From positions 35,205,361 to 35,269,360 of the forward strand of contig OX031064.1 in assembly GCA_943736015.1 (NCBI GenBank): a DNA stretch of 64,000 nucleotides, in the 5' to 3' direction. The stretch is from Tridacna crocea. Its lineage: Eukaryota > Mollusca > Bivalvia > Cardiida > Cardiidae. A program made the position numbers and the translations under genes. The notes beneath the pieces are model-generated. The model saw nothing but the letters and a program-made list of their open reading frames with translations. It searched no databases and was not told the DNA's origin. Shown here in pieces: positions 44,340 to 54,746 of the stretch (the first letter of the stretch is position 1; each line of letters begins with the position of its first letter).

Positions 44340-45740
44340 TTTTTACCAAACAATACCGTCTGGTGAATGGAGGCTACTTGCACTATACAGAAATGAAGGA
44401 ATTCTTTAAAAATCTTCTCTTCTGAAACCGCTGGTCGGATTTTGAAATAATTTCACAGATATGTTCCTTGGGTGAGCCTTTTCAAAAGTTGTTCGTGAAA
44501 TTTTGATCCGTCAAAATATGTGGCTCTGGTGAATGGGGGCTACTTGCACTATACAGAATTACAGGAATTCTCAAAAAATCTTCTTCTCTGAAACCGCTTG
44601 TCAGATTTTGATATAATTTTACAGAGTTGTTGCTTGGGTGACCCTTTTCAAAAATTGTTCGCGAAAATTTGATTGGTCCAGAAACATGGCTCTGGTGAAT
44701 GGGGGCTACTTGCATTATAGGGAAATGAAGAAATTCTTGAAAAATCGTCTTCTCTGAAACCGCTGGTCGGATTTGGAAATAATTTCACAGAGTTGTTCCT
44801 TGGGTGACCCTTTTCAAAACGTGTTCGCGAAATTTTGATTGGTCAAGAAACATGGCTCTGGTGAATGGGGGCTACTTGCACTATACGGCAAAGAAGAAAT
44901 TCTTAAAAATTCTTCTTCTCTGAAACCGCTGGACAGATTTTGAAATAATTTCTCAGGGATGTTCCTTGGGTGACCCTTTTCAAAAATTGTTCGCGAAATT
45001 TTGATTTGTCAAGAAACATGGCTCTGGTGAATGGGGGCTACTTGCACTATAGGGAAATGAAGAAATTTTTAAAAATTCTTCTTCTCTGAAACGGCTGGAC
45101 AGATTTTGAAATAATTTCACAGAGATGATCCTTGGGTGACCCTTTTGAAAAATTGTTCACGAAATTTTGATCCGTCAAGAAACATGGCTCTGGTGAATGG
45201 GGGCTACTTGCACTATATGGAAATGAAGAAATTCTTGAAAATTCTTCTTTTCTGAAACCCCTGGTCAGATTTTAAAATAATTTGACAGAGATGTTCCTTT
45301 GGTGACACTTTTCAAAAACTGTACATATAATTTTGATCCGTCAAGAAACATGGCTCTTGCACTATATGGCCATGATGAAATTCTCGAAAATTCTCTTTCT
45401 CTGAAACCTCTGAAACCCCTGGTTAGTTTGTAAAAGAAATTTTCCGAAATGTTCCTTTGGTGACCCTTTTCAAAACTTGTTCGTAAATTTTGATCCATCA
45501 AGAAATATGGCTCTTGTCGAGGGGAGCTACTTGCTCTTTTACAGAAATGAAGAATTCTTAAAAATTCTTCTTTTTGAAACTGATGGTCAGATTTTGAAAT
45601 GACTTTTACTGGTGACCTTTTGAAAATTGCTTGGCAAAATTATAAATTTGGTTCCAGTGTTTCAATACCTCAAAAAACAGGCTATGGCCATCTCAAAAAT
45701 TCAGGTGAGCGATCCAGGGCCATCTTGGCCCTCTTGTTTA
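44340..45740. mobile_element. Interspersed element with eight 166-bp tandem repeats
   Basis: The marker ggctctggtgaatgggggct recurs at 44,521, 44,688, 44,854, 45,020 and 45,186, with diverged forms at 44,356, 45,352 and 45,509: spacing 166-167 bp. Each unit also holds ttgggtgacccttttcaaaa and ctgaaaccgctggtcagatt. The 3' part (45,600-45,740) ends ggtgagcgatccagggccat, ctcttgttt, as at 4,745. No conserved reading frame seen. Confidence 0.88.
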
Positions 45741-46046
45741 TATTTACGAACATATATACACAAATATTTATTTACACATGCAGCTTAGAATTTTTGTGAT
45801 ATCAGTATTTTGAGAGTTAAACTTTCTTTCTTTTTGAAGTTTAATTTTGCCTTTTCATGTTTTTTTTTACTACTTTTTTTTTCTTTAAATGTGATATTTT
45901 TAGACGTCTCATAATTAGCATACTTGGGAATCAAACTATTTTTACACATACCAGCAATAGTGGTGCAATAGTCAGCAGATTTACCATGTGTTTATATTTT
46001 TTTAGTTATGATAGCTCGGAATATTTTTACTCGCCGAGAAAAAAAA
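45741..46046. other. No feature seen
   Basis: Very AT-rich sequence. Confidence 0.4.
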
Positions 46047-46336
46047 ATAACTCTTTACCAAACAACAAAAATTTTTGGCTTGTATTTAATGTATCTGCTA
46101 AGAGAAGAAACTGTAAAGTTTACGTCTAATAAAGTATCTATCTATCCAAATTGAGAGCACTTGCAGATGACACTGTAATTGTGCCTAAAAATCTAAACTT
46201 GTTCTAGAAAGGGAAGAAAACATCGTGGGAAAAGGAGAAAATGCTGGTTACTAGCATTTTCTCCTTTTCCCACAATGTTTTCAGAAGACTTCTTCACAGG
46301 GTCGTCAAAAGTAGGGATTGTGTGGTAAAGGGTTAA
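46047..46336 (-). mobile_element. TTAA hairpin MITE with a short internal insertion
   Basis: Starts ataactctttaccaaacaac and ends gtgtggtaaagggttaa. Extra sequence of about 60 bp (46,085-46,148, ending in a tctatctatc run) separates the left end from the usual aaattgagagcacttgcaga. Hairpin good. Confidence 0.8.
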
Positions 46337-46429
46337 TTCATTGCAAAGGTTATGTATATATTTCAACACAACATAAATTTAAAGTTATTTCAACCCATGC
46401 ACTGTGAAAAGGGGAGGTAAAACAACTGG

Positions 46430-46565
46430 GTAGGGGTAAGTCTGGGCAGTTCGCGCAGGCTGGCCTGAGTCTACACTTTCTGCCATTGGTGAGTTTTCTG
46501 CATGTGAAAGGACCGGTCTGTCTCATGACTCAACCTGCTGTCAGACGAAATAGACTTGTTGGTCC
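46430..46565 (+). repeat. Short interspersed repeat (GCGCAGGCTGGCCTG type)
   Basis: Shares gttcgcgcaggctggcctga, ttttctgcatgt and the end gtcagacgaaatagac with 54,455-54,590 and, more weakly, 60,295-60,420. Confidence 0.6.
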
Positions 46566-46595
46566 ATAATTATTTTGTGATAATATTGACATGCA

Positions 46596-46858
46596 ACACG
46601 CGAAACGGGGCATTCGGACATATGCATAAAATGTCGTCTCGGATCAGCCTGCGCAGTCCGCACAGGCTAATCCGAGACGGCAATTTACGACTACATTAGA
46701 TTTTGTGCTACAGTAGACCTGCGCAAAACAGAAGATTACATAAAAACAGAAATTATCATCTCGGATGAGCCTGCGGGGACTGCGCAGGCTGGTCCGAGAC
46801 AACACTTTACGCAAAATTAATGTTCGTATGTTCGAATGACCCTTTTCGCGTTTTTAGG
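46596..46858 (+). mobile_element. CAGCCTGCGCAG-type element, full copy
   Basis: Ends cgaaacggggcattcggaca and the inverse gaatgacccttttcgcg. Inside are two palindromic modules: gatcagcctgcgcagtccgc/acaggctaatccgagacgg and gatgagcctgcggggactgc/gcaggctggtccgagac. The centre between them includes a ctacagtagacctgcg word. Confidence 0.8.
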
Positions 46859-46963
46859 CCATATGTTAAGGTTTTGGTATAAAGTATCAAGACAATGCAT
46901 TTCAGCATTGTTCACAGGGCATCGTTCATTGATATTACAGAAATTACAAATAACACCAATGTT

Positions 46964-47191
46964 TTAACCCTTTGCTCCATAGATACTCATTTCTACGCAT
47001 TGCTTGTAGGCGACTTTGGAAAACATTGTGGCAAAAGGTGAAATTGCTCGTCACGAGCAATTTCACCTTTTGTCACAATGTTTTCTATGCTATCAAACGG
47101 TGTAAGATACACATAAGAAACGGCTTCATCCTTGCTGTTATTAGGTTCAATTAGGGATACCATAGAAATGCCTTATGGGCTAAAGGGTTAA
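46964..47191 (-). mobile_element. TTAA hairpin MITE, family D
   Basis: Ends ttaaccctttgctccatag and ccttatgggctaaagggttaa. The hairpin gaaattgctcg/tcacgagcaatttc with ggcaaaaggt/accttttgtc arms is nearly perfect. Confidence 0.88.
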
Positions 47192-47660
47192 TTTTGTACC
47201 AAACTACAAAGTTTTAGAGCCATTTGTATTGAAAGCATTACACTTTTGCAGACGACAGAGAAGACAATACTAATATCGTCGGTTTACTTCCAAAACCTCG
47301 TAACTACATCTTGTTACAAGCTGTAGTTACGAGTTTTTGGAAGTAAACCGACGATATATGCTTTGTCTCTGGAAGGTCGAAAAACTTCCTGGAAAGAAAA
47401 AAAAAACCCGCTGGTTTCCAGTATTCCTTGTTTGTTTCCATTGGGGTTTCAAAAGCTTACTCGGTCAAGGTCATGAAACCTGGAGACTGTATGGTTAAAT
47501 ATGGTAAAATAATGAAATTTGTTCTTTTAGGGTAGAAAACATTGTAAGAAAAGGAGAAAATGCTGATTACCCGCATTTTCTTCTTCGGCAACAATTTTTA
47601 AGCAGCCATCTTTTTCGGGGTCGTTAAAATTTTGGGATGTTTGGTAAAGCGGCAACTGCC
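47188..47660 (-). mobile_element. Compound: two decayed TTAA hairpin MITEs with a foldback insert
   Basis: The first begins ttaattttgtaccaaactac and is interrupted by the palindrome at 47,273-47,357. A second partial copy, 47,515-47,650, has hairpin gagaaaatgctgattacccgcatttt in two parts and a degraded right end. Confidence 0.6.
47273..47357. repeat. 85-bp foldback palindrome inside a MITE
   Basis: Arms of 36 bp: atatcgtcggtttacttcca through cctcgtaactaca on the left, and tgtagttacgag through ggaagtaaaccgacgatat on the right, one mismatch, with a 13-base centre. Relative of 3,759-3,847. Confidence 0.9.
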
Positions 47661-47927
47661 AAATGGTACGAAGCTATAAAATTCAAACGGTTCTTGTAAA
47701 GTTTGAACACATCTAGGTCTGTCTTCTTATTATTTTATTTATACTTATGTCTATCTTGTGTTAGGAAAGAAATTTGTATTATATCTATTTGCAAGTGTTT
47801 ATTTACTTTTTTGTTGGACTATGTGGTTTATTTATTAAAGCAATATTTATCTATTCATGTCTTTACTTGTTTTCTCAGTTGATATGAATACTTGTAGAGT
47901 CTACCATGTTTCATCATTTATCCCTTA
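47661..47927. other. No feature seen
   Basis: AT-rich sequence. Confidence 0.4.
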
Positions 47928-48232
47928 ACTTAACATTCCCGTGTTTTAGTGACCTTAAGGGAGGCGTCTTTTGAAACCATTGTGGGAAAAGGAGAAAATG
48001 CTGGTTACCAGCATTTTTCTTCTTTTCCCGCTATGTTTTCTTCCTTATTTCTTACTAATTCTACCATGTGGGCTACATGTTTATCGTTGTCTGGTTAACC
48101 AGCATTTTCTCCTTTTACCACGATGTTTTCTACCCTTCTCAACCAAATTTCAATTCTTTAGTCTCATTCATTTTGTCGTCTGCAAATGCTTTCTTTTGAC
48201 CGGTCTATAATTCTGTCGTTCGGTAAAGACTA
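47928..48232 (+). mobile_element. TTAA hairpin MITE with partial internal duplication
   Basis: After a normal left half and hairpin, a second stretch gttaaccagcattttctcct at about 48,095-48,135 repeats the right hairpin arm, as though a second copy had recombined in. Right end cgttcggtaaagactaaa. Confidence 0.7.
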
Positions 48233-48684
48233 AATTAAACACTTTTTTTCAAAGAGAATTATTCTTTGCCGACGGTGTGTCTTGTCATATCTATGGCATC
48301 CCTACCGTGGTTTATGGAAGTCAAACTATTGTCTATAATCTTTTAATGTCCTCTATATACCCTCACACCATTTATAGCTTTTCCTTTTAGATTTTTATAA
48401 ATTTTATGGTGTTTCTCTAAAGTTTGCACGCCGATTCTATTGCATTCCAAGTCTGAACAAAGCTTGATGTCAACCAGCTGTACGGAGAGCTTATCTTTCG
48501 GTTTGCCTTCATAAAGGATCCTAAAGTCCACATACTAGCATTCGACATCTTTAAATCGACAGAAACTGGACAACAAGCTATTGACACAACTCATGTTTCT
48601 TGTCTAGCAGCAGGCAAATGGCCATCATCTATCTATTTATAAGCCTGATTCAAGGTAAAGCAAAAAATCAAAGCGTTGAGAACG
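48233..48684. other. No gene recognised
   Basis: A minus-strand open frame at 48,343-48,531 (62 codons) has fairly protein-like sequence (DFRILYEGKPKDKLS, LVDIKLCSDLECNR) but I recognise no family and see no matching neighbour. Confidence 0.35.
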
Positions 48685-49425
48685 CTGAAGTGGTATTTGT
48701 CATGGAACCCATTGTATGGAATTGATAATTTTAAAGAAAAAGAGATACTGTTCAAATTTTGGCTTAAAAGTCAACCTAGTAAGCAAATAAATACCATTTC
48801 AGCTAAAAGGAGAGTACTCATGACAAAATTTGGATTATTTGAATGCTGGTGGTCTCCCTTTGATCATTGGGAATCAGGAATAACGTCCTTTGACAGTAAG
48901 ACGCATGATGGATAGAGATAAAAACCGTTTGAATATATCAAATAAAATTAAGTTCGTACCTGGAAACTATTGTTTTGAAATATCTGTAGCTATCAACATT
49001 TAAATCCCAGCATTACGATAATTTATTTCGATATATAAATATTCATGCTCTATCAAATGGAGTTACGGGCAATCATAGGATGAACAAGCCATGGGACGAA
49101 CTGGTTCTTTTAAATCGAAAAAGCCCAGGACCAATCGATCGGTAAAAAAAAAATTGTATCATCGCGCCGATAGAAGACTATAAGCGAGTGAAGCTATTTT
49201 CAATAAAAAAAAAAATAGTATTTCCACGATCGACAGCCTCACCCAATGTAATTTAATATGCTATTTCCAATTACACAACTGTGTGATACCGAAAAACTCA
49301 GTTTCCTAAGAAAACTTGAGTTTAACTGGGTTTATTTCCTTCGGCTTTGCACAAAATACGATACATGGTGTTAAAAATTCAATATTGAACTCATAGTGGT
49401 ATTGTCTTCAACAAATACCACAAAA
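48685..49425 (+). mobile_element. About 740-bp interspersed element, copy 3
   Basis: From gctgaagtggtatttgtcat to caaataccacaaaaagta. Homology to copy 2 extends slightly upstream (tcaaagcgttgagaac). Its left junction is the empty version of the SINE site at 42,176. Confidence 0.75.
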
Positions 49426-49576
49426 AGTAAGGACAATCCATTTTTGATTGTCTGCTCTTACCTGTCTACAACTCTGTCTCAGAAAAATAATATGAAGTTG
49501 ATACTATCGGTTATGATGTACTCCTAGGAGATAAATGAATGAAGAAGTGCGAATAAACTGCGACATTAACTTGCAA

Positions 49577-50040
49577 CACTCGAAAGGGGGACATTCGTAT
49601 ATTTGCGTAAAGTGTCGTCTCGGATCAGCCTGCGCGGAATCCGAGATGGCACTTTACGACTACAATAGATTTTTCCCTTAACCCTTTCCCAGACAATCCC
49701 TGGTTTTTACGACCCTGAGGTAGAAGTTTTTTGAAAACATTATAGGAAAAGGAGAAAATGCTGGTAACCAGTATTTTCTCATTTTCGCACAATGTTTTCT
49801 TCCCTACTTGAAACAAATTTCGATTCTTGAGTCACAGTTAATTTGTCGTCTGCTATGGCTTTCAATTTGGACCAGTCTAAATTTTTGTCGTTTGGTAAAG
49901 AGTTAATAAACTCGCGCAAAACAGAAAATAAAATTAAAACGTGAAGTGTTTCAGATTAACCAGCGCGGAGTGCATTGGCTGATCCGGGACGAGACTTCAC
50001 TCAAATGTCTGGATGCCCCTTTTCGGGTGTTGCAGGCCAT
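49577..50040 (+). mobile_element. CAGCCTGCGCAG-type element interrupted by a TTAA MITE
   Basis: Left part (to 49,677) has cattcgtatatttgcgtaaag and a shortened module gatcagcctgcgcggaatcc; right part (49,907 on) has aactcgcgcaaaacagaaa and accagcgcggagtgcattgg, ending ggatgccccttttcgggtg. Confidence 0.78.
49678..49906 (+). mobile_element. TTAA hairpin MITE, inserted in another element
   Basis: Ends ttaaccctttcccagacaat and gtttggtaaagagttaa. The flanks continue one another across it as in the uninterrupted copy at 46,596-46,858. Confidence 0.88.
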
Positions 50041-50389
50041 TTTATAGGTGCCCCGATGACGCTGTTTGATCACTGTACAAGTAAAGTATTCGCGGATTAA
50101 TCTCCGTGGACCGTCCAAGAAGCCATTCTGGTCGCAGTTAGGTCACCGATGACTACGGGGCTGGAGAAGTCTTAACAGTGGCACAAAAGCCTTCAAAGAC
50201 GCAGTCAAGTTGTAGCGGGAACGCCATAAGTAGGGCACTAGGCTAACTAAGGCCTCACGGGTACGTATTATTTTTACATTTGTACAATTTTTGGTGTAAG
50301 ATAATGTCACGGAACGCAATGAAAATAACGCCAATAACTGGTCAAATAAAATTTGTTCATTAATAGGTCACCTGGGTCTAACCTACATA
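50041..50389. other. No feature seen
   Basis: No repeat or coding sequence recognised. Confidence 0.4.
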
Positions 50390-50891
50390 AGATTTTATTA
50401 TGATAACAATGCAAATTACCTCAATATATTTAAAACAAGACTTCAAGACCAATTTATCCAAGAGTTGAAAACATCGATTATTAATTCACAAAAAACTCTC
50501 ACATTATTGCAAGTTTAAGAAGGAATTCGGTTACGAGCCATATTTGGATAACAAAGCAAATGAAACATGGTTGAAATCCTTTGCATTGTTAAAATTATGT
50601 TCTCATAAATTAGAACTTGAATCTGGTCGCTTTTCTAATATTCACAGAGAGGAAAGAATTTGTAAGTTATATGTATGTAATTCTGGCTTTATTGAAATTG
50701 AATACCGCTTTTTATTATGTTGTCCAAGATATTACGATTTAAGAAAAAAGTTTTTGGGAAGCACATATTGGCCAAATATTCATATGTTCAACCTCTTAAT
50801 GTCTACTTCTAAAAAGAAAAAGCTGTCGTCTATTTGCAATTTTATTATTAAAGGTTTTGAGTTGAGAGAAACTATCCTGAGTATGACTTAA
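50390..50891 (+). pseudogene. Non-LTR retrotransposon relic, C-terminal end of reverse transcriptase
   Basis: An open frame at 50,544-50,891 encodes ETWLKSFALLKLCSHKLELE, SGRFSNIHREERICKLYVC and EIEYRFLLCCPRYYDLRKKF, the pattern of the zinc-knuckle-like C-terminal tail (GR-x-N-x2-REER-x-C-x2-C, E-x2-FLL-C-P) of animal LINE polymerases of the CR1/Jockey kind. Upstream, in another frame, TRLQDQFIQELKTSIINSQ belongs to the same protein, so a frameshift or stop near 50,515 breaks it. The catalytic domains are absent. Confidence 0.7.
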
Positions 50892-51638
50892 TTCTAGCTG
50901 TTCACTGATTCTATATCTACTTAGATCTCAATTATTACATTTCGCAAATTTTTCAACGATTGTTCGTCTTTTCGATAGCAAGTGTACACATGTATCTTTC
51001 ATATTTTTCCAGTGTTATATGTATTGTATATGCCCTTTACTCAAAGATTCGTGAACCTTATTGGTATTTTCATTCTTTGAAAGAGACAAACAAAGCAATA
51101 ATTAAATTCCAGCATATTAATAGACAGAGAAAGTGTCAGCAATCATTTTTGGACAAGAGAAAGAACACTTAACTCATTTGTCATGGCGAAATCAACCTAA
51201 AAATACATTTGATCACTGCCAGAAATTGACCAGACGATTTCCCATACATTCGTGAATAATTTTGGAAAAACACTCATTCCAACAGTCATTCCAAATGTAG
51301 TCAAAATGAAGTAATCCAAGGGGTATTCCTGAAGGTCACAGCCTCTAAACTTATCGCAGATGCATTTTATGTATCATACTTTGAAATTATGAGCACAAAT
51401 GGTAAATAAATGTTGTGATGTACACGCAACTGATGAATTTTTTGGGGGAAATGGTGGTTTTCGATAAAAAAAAAAATACCTTTTTCATTTTAATTCTGTA
51501 TTTGACCCATTTCTTTGGCTTAAAGAGCTTCTCGGGAGTGTTTATGTCTGTAAAAGGTTTCATAGCAGCTAAATAAAGCAGTGAGCAAAAAATATTGATA
51601 GCAAACATAGTTCCACGGATGTATGAGTATTCACGAAT
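50892..51638. other. No gene recognised
   Basis: May include the 3' tail of the LINE relic. Otherwise featureless. Confidence 0.4.
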
Positions 51639-52030
51639 GTCACTCTCTTGCACTCCGGATCATTACATTTACCTCTGTAGTGGGCTCAGAATGTAGTCCG
51701 TCATTACGTCATATTTTTGTCACATGACCATAACTCAAAACGGCGACACAAACGCCGGTAAAAGAAAGACCAATGTTGATTGTTTTGTGTGCTGTTCAAA
51801 CAGCAGGGGACCAATCAGACTTATTGATAGGAAATGTACAAAAGAGGGATTTTCTGAAACGCTTAAATGTCTTTTAAAGGACCATTACTTGTTTTTTAAT
51901 CTCATAACCTAAGATTTATCGGTGTGTCAAAACTGTTGTCATCATTCCTGGGCGCAGCTATTTTTGGTAAACTTGGCGTAAGAGTCTAAAAAGTAAAGAC
52001 GTGCGAAAAAAATAGTTCCATTTTATACAG
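51639..52030 (+). repeat. Duplicated segment with a short cysteine-containing open frame (copy 1)
   Basis: Matches 63,630-64,000 from cactctcttgcactccggat onward. The open frame starting at 51,724 encodes MTITQNGDTNAGKRKTNV then DCFVCCSNSRGPIRLIDRKC and further to 62 residues. C-x2-CC and a later C-x-T suggest a metal-binding first exon, but I recognise no family. In copy 2 the same frame has a stop. Confidence 0.55.
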
Positions 52031-52323
52031 GTAAATTCATCAGTTTGAACGCACCTATAATGTATCCAGAATCATATTTCCTATGTCTACCTTATAATTT
52101 TACACACGAAACAGTTAAACAGTAACAAAACATCTTTTCCTCGGTTTGACAAGATTTTTGTCATTTAGCCCATCGCAGAGATGTATGTGAGGTAACGAAC
52201 GACAACTCTGCTCGGAGATTGCACGAATGTATGAGAATCAACTATATACGATATTTTGTCTCAGCCATATTTTGCCAAGTTTGTAAATGGCCAAAGACAT
52301 TGTATGTAAAACTTTGCCAATGA

Positions 52324-52341
52324 ATGTATGTATGTATGTAT
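52324..52341 (+). repeat. (GTAT)n microsatellite
   Basis: Four to five tatg units. Confidence 0.8.
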
Positions 52342-52667
52342 TAAAAAAAGGAAGAAAGTAACGTTGTCAATGCAAGAAAAGAATGGTTGAAATCAGACAA
52401 TTTCCAACCATAGACTGTTTAGATCTTTAAATGTCTAAAAAATCTTATTCCCGAAAGCTGTTTGGTAGTCACGTGTATTGATTCAACATCTTATGATATG
52501 TTTGGAAAAGGTAAAATACTGTCAAATAAAACGATACTTCCTTATAATAAAAAAAATCATTACTTGCTACTTCATGCTTAGTTTTTTAATTTTTAGGAGA
52601 TTGACTCGGTCTCACATTACCCATTATACAGGTTTTTTTTTTTTAAAGAAAAAACTCGAACCGTTTA
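52342..52667. other. No feature seen
   Basis: AT-rich sequence. Confidence 0.4.
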
Positions 52668-52689
52668 ACAGCATTCCAAAATGTTATAT

Positions 52690-52815
52690 TAACCATTAGA
52701 CCGATAAGCGAGACTCACTGACTTTTTGCGGACGGTGTAGATCAAGATCAGACTGCACAGAACGTGCAGTCTGATCTTGGATCTACACTGTCCGAGAAGG
52801 AGATATTATACTCCA
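52690..52815 (-). mobile_element. Family B MITE, partial, inverted, with a strong hairpin
   Basis: ggacggtgtagatcaagatc pairs with gatcttggatctacactgtcc, and agactgcac with gtgcagtct, forming a stem of roughly 30 bp per arm. Confidence 0.8.
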
Positions 52816-53270
52816 AAACATAAGTTTGAGATAGCAAAATTCAGACTTTTACCATCGAAATGAAAATTGTATGTTAGACTTCGTTTTATAGCAGTATATG
52901 GATTAAGGTAGTGGACCCGTAATACTTCTAGTGCAGCATGGCATACATTTTCTTGACAGTTGATAAAGACCAATTTATACAGATATAATACTTTTACACA
53001 TTTTTAACCGACCAGAAAGTCCTTTGATGTGTATCTTCACGTTATTTGTTGATACTTTCGTTGGTTTCCAGAAAAGGGAGGTAATTATCATATCTCTTTG
53101 TAATGAGAATGGTTTTAGATTTATAAATGATAATTCCAGGAAGGACAAAAACGAAAAAGTGGCTCGGTGAAAGCAGTTCAATAATACTCATTTTTAATCT
53201 TAGCAAATTTTGTAGTATAATGATATAGTGGAAACAGTTGTTTCTGTTACGGGTCCACTAAGTTAATTTG
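52816..53270. other. No feature seen
   Basis: The words acgggtccact and tggacccgta at 53,250 and 52,912 are inverted, possibly the ends of a small element; not enough to call it. Confidence 0.35.
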
Positions 53271-53287
53271 AGTGGTTTATTTTATCA

Positions 53288-53713
53288 GCAAAAACAAAAT
53301 GCTAATGGTAAATTCTCTGCATATCGAAGGACCCTTACTATCACATCTGCAAAAACAAAATGCTATTGGTAAATTCTCTGCATATCGAAGGAACTTCCTA
53401 TCACATTTGCAAAAACAAAATGCTATTGGTAAATCCTCTGCATATCGAAGGACCCTTCCTATCACATTTGCAAAAACAAAATGCTATTGGTAAATTCTCT
53501 GCATATCGAAGGACCCTTTCTATCACAATTGCAAAAACAAAATGCTATTGGTAAATTCTCTGCGTATCGAAGGACCCTTCCTATCACATCTGCAAAAACA
53601 AAATGCTATTGGTAAATTCTCTGCGTATCGAAGGACCCGTCCTATCACATCTGCAAAAACAAAATGCTATTGGTAAATTCTCTGCATATCGAAGGACCCG
53701 TCCTATCACATTT
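53288..53713 (+). repeat. Minisatellite, seven units of 61 bp
   Basis: The word gcaaaaacaaaatgct recurs at 53,288, 53,349, 53,409, 53,470, 53,531, 53,592 and 53,653. Each unit continues attggtaaattctctgcata and tcgaaggacccttcctatca. Units differ at only a few positions. The period is not a multiple of three, so open frames through it are chance. Confidence 0.95.
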
Positions 53714-53722
53714 AAATCATAG

Positions 53723-53930
53723 TTAACTCTTATCCTGCTTTATAACTAAAAGTAAATTTTAAATTTTTAATAACCCATATATTGCTGCTTCAATGTTATG
53801 TTTCGTGGAATAATATCTCCTGATCGGACAGTGTAGTTCAGAGATCAGACTGCACGTTCTGTGCAGTCTGATCTTGATCTACACTGTCCGCAAAAGGTCA
53901 GCGAGTCGCGCTTAGCAGCCAAAGGGTTAA
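53723..53930 (+). mobile_element. GATCAGACTGCAC hairpin MITE (family B), full length
   Basis: Ends ttaactcttatcctgc and gcagccaaagggttaa. The central hairpin is agatcagactgcacgttct opposite gtgcagtctgatctt, extended by cggacagtgtag/ctacactgtccg. Confidence 0.88.
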
Positions 53931-54033
53931 ACCTTTTTTTTTTCACAAAATAAAAAATGATCGGCATTATACCAAGCAATTCATTAGACCTACATAATTA
54001 TAGTCCGTAGAATCCCTTTTTGTCTAATACCGG
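53931..54033. other. Short spacer
   Basis: No feature seen. Confidence 0.4.
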
Positions 54034-54266
54034 TTAAGCCATTACCACACAATCCCTACTTTTAAACGGCACTGAGAAAGAAGCCTTTTGAAAACACTGT
54101 GGGAAAAGGAGAAAATGCTGGTAACCACCATTTTCTTCTTTTCCCACAGTGTTTTCTTCTATTCTTCGCAAAACGAATTTCAAGTTTTCAGTTACTTTTG
54201 TTTCATTGTCTGTAAATACTTTCTATTTGGACAAAACTAAAATTTTGCCGTTTGGTAATGAGTTGA
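54034..54266 (+). mobile_element. TTAA hairpin MITE
   Basis: Left end ttaagccattaccacacaat, right end gtttggtaatgagttga. The hairpin has two mismatches (accaccattttcttctttt). Confidence 0.85.
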
Positions 54267-54454
54267 ACAATGATACTGTTTTTTGATATACAAAAAAATT
54301 GCGGATTCTTTTACGTGGCAAAACGTTTCAACCCATATTAGCCAATGCATTTGTATTCCTACGATCTTCGAGCAACAACAAACACACGGGTGTAAGAGCA
54401 ATGTTTTGTGACAGGGGTCTTGATGCATTGGGGTTGTGGGGGGGGGGGAAGAAT

Positions 54455-54590
54455 ATCGACCCAGGTCAGCCTGCTCAGTCGACGCAGGATGACCTGTGTG
54501 AAAACCTTTTGCTATTGGTCTATTTTCTGCATGTCCATGGACCATTTTACCCTATAATTCAGCTGGTTGTTAGACGAAATAAATATATTG
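54455..54590 (+). repeat. Short interspersed repeat (GTCAGCCTG type)
   Basis: atcgacccaggtcagcctgc, ctattttctgcatgtccatg and gttgttagacgaaataaat match the order found at 46,430-46,565. Confidence 0.6.
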
Positions 54591-54602
54591 AGGATATTTG
54601 TT

Positions 54603-54746
54603 TTTTTTTTTCGGTGAAAGATCGAAATTTATTTCATCGTGTGGACACCATCGGTAATATTTTCACGAGTGGCGCAGTCATGAGTGAAAATATTACCGAT
54701 GGTGTTCACGAGATGAAATAGATTTCGATCTTTCACCGAAAAAAAA
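54603..54746. repeat. Long palindrome, about 63 bp per arm
   Basis: Left arm ttttcggtgaaagatcgaaa through accatcggtaatattttcac (to 54,665); right arm gtgaaaatattaccgatggt through cgatctttcaccgaaaaaa (54,683-54,746); 17-base spacer. A few mismatches only. Downstream at 54,955-55,035 related words (tattttcactg, aagatcgaaaaatattttcac) recur. Confidence 0.92.

Noticed and set aside
53272-53554. Repeat protein encoded by the minisatellite
   Set aside because: A 61-bp period shifts frame each unit; the open frames on both strands are chance.
53288-53713. CRISPR-like array
   Set aside because: The sequence is eukaryotic, the units are contiguous 61-mers with no distinct spacers, and there are no cas genes.
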